Assembly: GCF_001543105.1 (NCBI RefSeq)
Contig: NZ_CP014159.1
Span: forward strand, 248,001-312,000
Direction of reading: 5' to 3'
From: Aerococcus christensenii
GTDB taxonomy: Bacteria > Bacillota > Bacilli > Lactobacillales > Aerococcaceae
Length of the DNA: 64,000 bases
The notes below the pieces were generated by a model. The model did no database searches, was not told the DNA's origin, and saw only the letters and a list, made by a program, of their open reading frames with translations. A program made the position numbers and the translations under genes. Below, piece after piece: positions 62,047-64,000 of the stretch; positions within the stretch are counted from its first letter, which is position 1, and each line of letters begins with the position of its first letter.

Positions 62047-63066
62047 CTATTTATCAATTTCTGATAGAATTTTGATCAATTCTTTCCGATTGTTGTACCC
62101 CGCTAATTGATTGATAACAAGGAATTCATCACAATCTAACTGGATATGTAGTTCATTAAATTTACGCTTCAATTCTCGAGGATTTCCTACTACTTTTGTG
62201 CATTCATAAGGTTCTAATTCCTTTAATTCTTCCTCTGTAAAAGGATAGTACTGAGATTCTTCTGTCGTTAACAACTGATATAGATTTCTCTTATTCCGTT
62301 TAAAGGCTAAAATCCATGCATTAAGCCCCTTTTCGAGCGGCTCGATCAGATTTTTATTCTTCGACGAAACAGCGTACATCGCTACTGATACGTGAGGACC
62401 AGTATGGGTGGCATTAGGAACAAAGTACTGACGATAAAGAGCAATTGCTTTTTGGCACTCTTCATAATCTGGATTTAAAAATAAACCAAAAATAATTCCC
62501 CATCCATTTTCAGCAATATACTTAATGTGTTTACAGCTCGAAACTAAAACATTCATAGGGATATCCTGATCGAAAAGAATAGGCATCGCTCTTGGTCTTC
62601 TTCTCTCTTCTTCTGGCTGATGGTCCGTTAAATAACAATGTAACTCCATTAACACTTCTTCATAAGGCTTCGTATTCTTAAAATCGAAACCTCCCATCTT
62701 TTCTTGGTCACTGCGTTCTTTGGCGTTGCTATAACCTACCCCAGCTTCAATCCTTCCAGGAGCTAAACAAGCTAAGACCTTAAAATTCTCAGCAATCTGA
62801 TAAGCACTTAGATTGTCTAACATCACGCCCCCTGTCCCCAATTTGATAGAATGGGTTTGTGCAGCTGCGTAAGCTAACACTACCTGTGGACTCGAACCTA
62901 ATAAAGCGGGGGTACTGTGATGTTCTGCATACCAATATCGCGATAAGCCTAATTGGTCCGCATATTTTAATAATTCGACAGAATATTTAAAAGCTTCAAC
63001 AGCATCTACTTCTCGATCACGCGGAATAAAATCTAAAATTCCAAATCTTGATTTATTTTCTGTCAT
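62047..63066 (-). CDS. Luciferase-like monooxygenase (LLM family)
   Basis: A 339-residue LLM-fold protein of the MsnO8/FMN-type group. Landmarks are YWYAEHHSTPALLGSSPQVVLAYAAAQTHSIKLGTGGVMLDNLSAYQIAE and PGRIEAGVGYSNAK. The usual C-terminal PRVFVG-type segment is replaced by CTKVVGNPRELKRKFNELH. Such enzymes use reduced flavin to oxidise small molecules. The substrate is unknown. It lies between fakA and recG, where Bacillus has the sda genes, 11 nt before recG. Confidence 0.8.
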   Translation of the reverse strand: MTENKSRFGILDFIPRDREVDAVEAFKYSVELLKYADQLGLSRYWYAEHHSTPALLGSSPQVVLAYAAAQTHSIKLGTGGVMLDNLSAYQIAENFKVLACLAPGRIEAGVGYSNAKERSDQEKMGGFDFKNTKPYEEVLMELHCYLTDHQPEEERRRPRAMPILFDQDIPMNVLVSSCKHIKYIAENGWGIIFGLFLNPDYEECQKAIALYRQYFVPNATHTGPHVSVAMYAVSSKNKNLIEPLEKGLNAWILAFKRNKRNLYQLLTTEESQYYPFTEEELKELEPYECTKVVGNPRELKRKFNELHIQLDCDEFLVINQLAGYNNRKELIKILSEIDK

Positions 63067-63094
63067 ACGGATTCCAACTCCTTTAATTAATTCC

Positions 63095-64000
63095 TTATTC
63101 TACAGAAAGGAGATAGTTATAAACAGGTTGCTTGCCTTCATACATTTCGATTTCTAAATCTTCATAGCGTTCAGAAAGTTTAGTACGAAGAGCTTCTGCT
63201 TCTTCTGGCTGAACATCTTCCCCATAGATCACAGTTAATAACTCACTCTCTTCATCTTGCATTGCATCAATCGTTTGTAAGGTTACATTTTCAAGTCCTT
63301 GATCGCTTATCAAAATGTCGCCATCCACAATTCCCATAAAGTCACCTTCATGAATCTCTACTCCATTCAAAGAGGTATCTCGAATAGCGTGCGTAATCTG
63401 TCCACTCTTCACATCTTCCATTGCTTGAGTCATAGCCTCTTGATTGCTTTCTAAATCTTGCTCTGGATCAAAAGCCAATAAAGCAGAAAGGCCTTGTGTA
63501 ATGAAGCGACTAGCTACAACCACTGTTGGAATCTCACTCACTTCTGCGGCTTGCTTGGCAGCTAAGAAAATATTTTTGTTATTAGGCAATAGGATGACTT
63601 TTTGGGCATTTCCCTCTTCAATAGCCTTAATAAAGTCTTCTGTTGAAGGATTCATAGTTTGACCCCCATTAATAATGGAGGTTGCCCCTAATTCCTTCAG
63701 CATGGTTTGAACGCCTTCTCCAACAGCTACGGCGATAATGCCATAATCTTTCTTTTCTTTAGGTTTAGCCTTATTTTCTAAAATATTATCATGTTGAAGA
63801 CGCATATTGTCCACTTTTATCTTAATAAGTGTTCCAAACCTTTGTCCATAATTTAAAACATCTCCAGGATGTTCCGTATGTACGTGAACCTTAACTACTT
63901 CATCGTCATTCACAACAAGTAATGAATTGCCACGTTCATTAAGATAGTTTCTAAAGTTCTCATAATCAAAGTCTTCTTCCGCTTTCCCTTTTTCAGCTAA
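63095..64000 (-). CDS. fakA: Fatty acid kinase subunit FakA (partial; YloV/DAK2 fusion)
   Basis: Only the C-terminal part is in the window; the frame stays open to the edge at 64000 without a start. Upstream of the GTG at 63913 it reads ...YLNERGNSLLVVNDDEVVKVHVHTEHPGD, which is internal YloV sequence. FakA phosphorylates fatty acids bound to FakB for phospholipid synthesis. Seen features are the central HVHTEHPGDVL segment and the C-terminal domain typical of YloV (GDILISDQGLENVTLQTIDAM, LLTVIYGEDV). Its position upstream of recG-plsX-acpP matches Bacillus. Confidence 0.9.
   Translation of the reverse strand, partial: LAEKGKAEEDFDYENFRNYLNERGNSLLVVNDDEVVKVHVHTEHPGDVLNYGQRFGTLIKIKVDNMRLQHDNILENKAKPKEKKDYGIIAVAVGEGVQTMLKELGATSIINGGQTMNPSTEDFIKAIEEGNAQKVILLPNNKNIFLAAKQAAEVSEIPTVVVASRFITQGLSALLAFDPEQDLESNQEAMTQAMEDVKSGQITHAIRDTSLNGVEIHEGDFMGIVDGDILISDQGLENVTLQTIDAMQDEESELLTVIYGEDVQPEEAEALRTKLSERYEDLEIEMYEGKQPVYNYLLSVE

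Overview
The window reads as a contiguous piece of chromosome from a low-GC Firmicute of the order Lactobacillales. The evidence is the Shine-Dalgarno-rich AT-rich sequence, the YSIRK signal peptide, the LPXTG anchors, the FMN and lysine riboswitches, and Bacillus-like synteny. The gene content fits an Aerococcaceae- or Carnobacteriaceae-like coccus, but the genus cannot be settled from the sequence. Almost everything lies on the minus strand; only three small genes are on plus (a membrane protein at 21323, a lipoprotein at 36519, dps at 47236). I see no rRNA, tRNA, CRISPR, phage or insertion sequence.

Region by region (right-hand genes are transcribed first). 1-8.5 kb: TPR protein, dapB, cca, dinG, ypmB-like, aspartate aminotransferase and dnaD. 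8.6-13.8 kb: an LPXTG surface protein (CAP-like plus two G5-like domains) behind a T16 tract, guaB, and a diverged ThiM-like protein. 13.9-18.1 kb: an ABC importer of the TrpXYZ type behind what looks like a complete trp-style attenuator, then azlCD. 18.2-24.5 kb: a double-ATPase ABC protein, murB, a GNAT protein, tsaE, hup and der. 24.6-30 kb: rpsA, cmk, a LysM protein, a RecQ-type helicase and ypbB. 30-37.3 kb: a frameshifted YSIRK/LPXTG adhesin, riboswitch-controlled ribU, rluB, scpB, scpA, ribT, a sirtuin and a lipoprotein. 37.3-47 kb: xerD, cvfB, a secreted GW/C39 peptidase-like protein, a lysine-riboswitch amino-acid ABC transporter, a GNAT protein and metQ-metI-metN. 47-64 kb: dps, infC-rpmI-rplT, a FemX-like enzyme, ffh, ylxM, ftsY, a HAD phosphatase, smc, rnc, acpP, plsX, recG, a luciferase-like enzyme and the 3' part of fakA, cut by the window edge.

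Functionally the window combines the SRP targeting set (ffh, ylxM, ftsY), chromosome maintenance (smc, scpA, scpB, xerD, dnaD, hup, recG, dinG), translation (infC, rpmI, rplT, rpsA, der, tsaE, cca, rluB) and a group of nutrient importers with dedicated RNA control: tryptophan (peptide attenuator), lysine (L-box), riboflavin (FMN riboswitch) and methionine (no RNA switch seen).

The most interesting signal is the leader at 16714-16960. It has a sigma-A promoter, a 19-codon peptide with one Trp codon, and four RNA segments that can form mutually exclusive 1:2, 2:3 and 3:4 helices, the last being an intrinsic terminator. Other points of note are the T16 tract before a surface-protein gene, the decayed adhesin, the PerR-like site on the dps -10 box, and the ATC start of infC.
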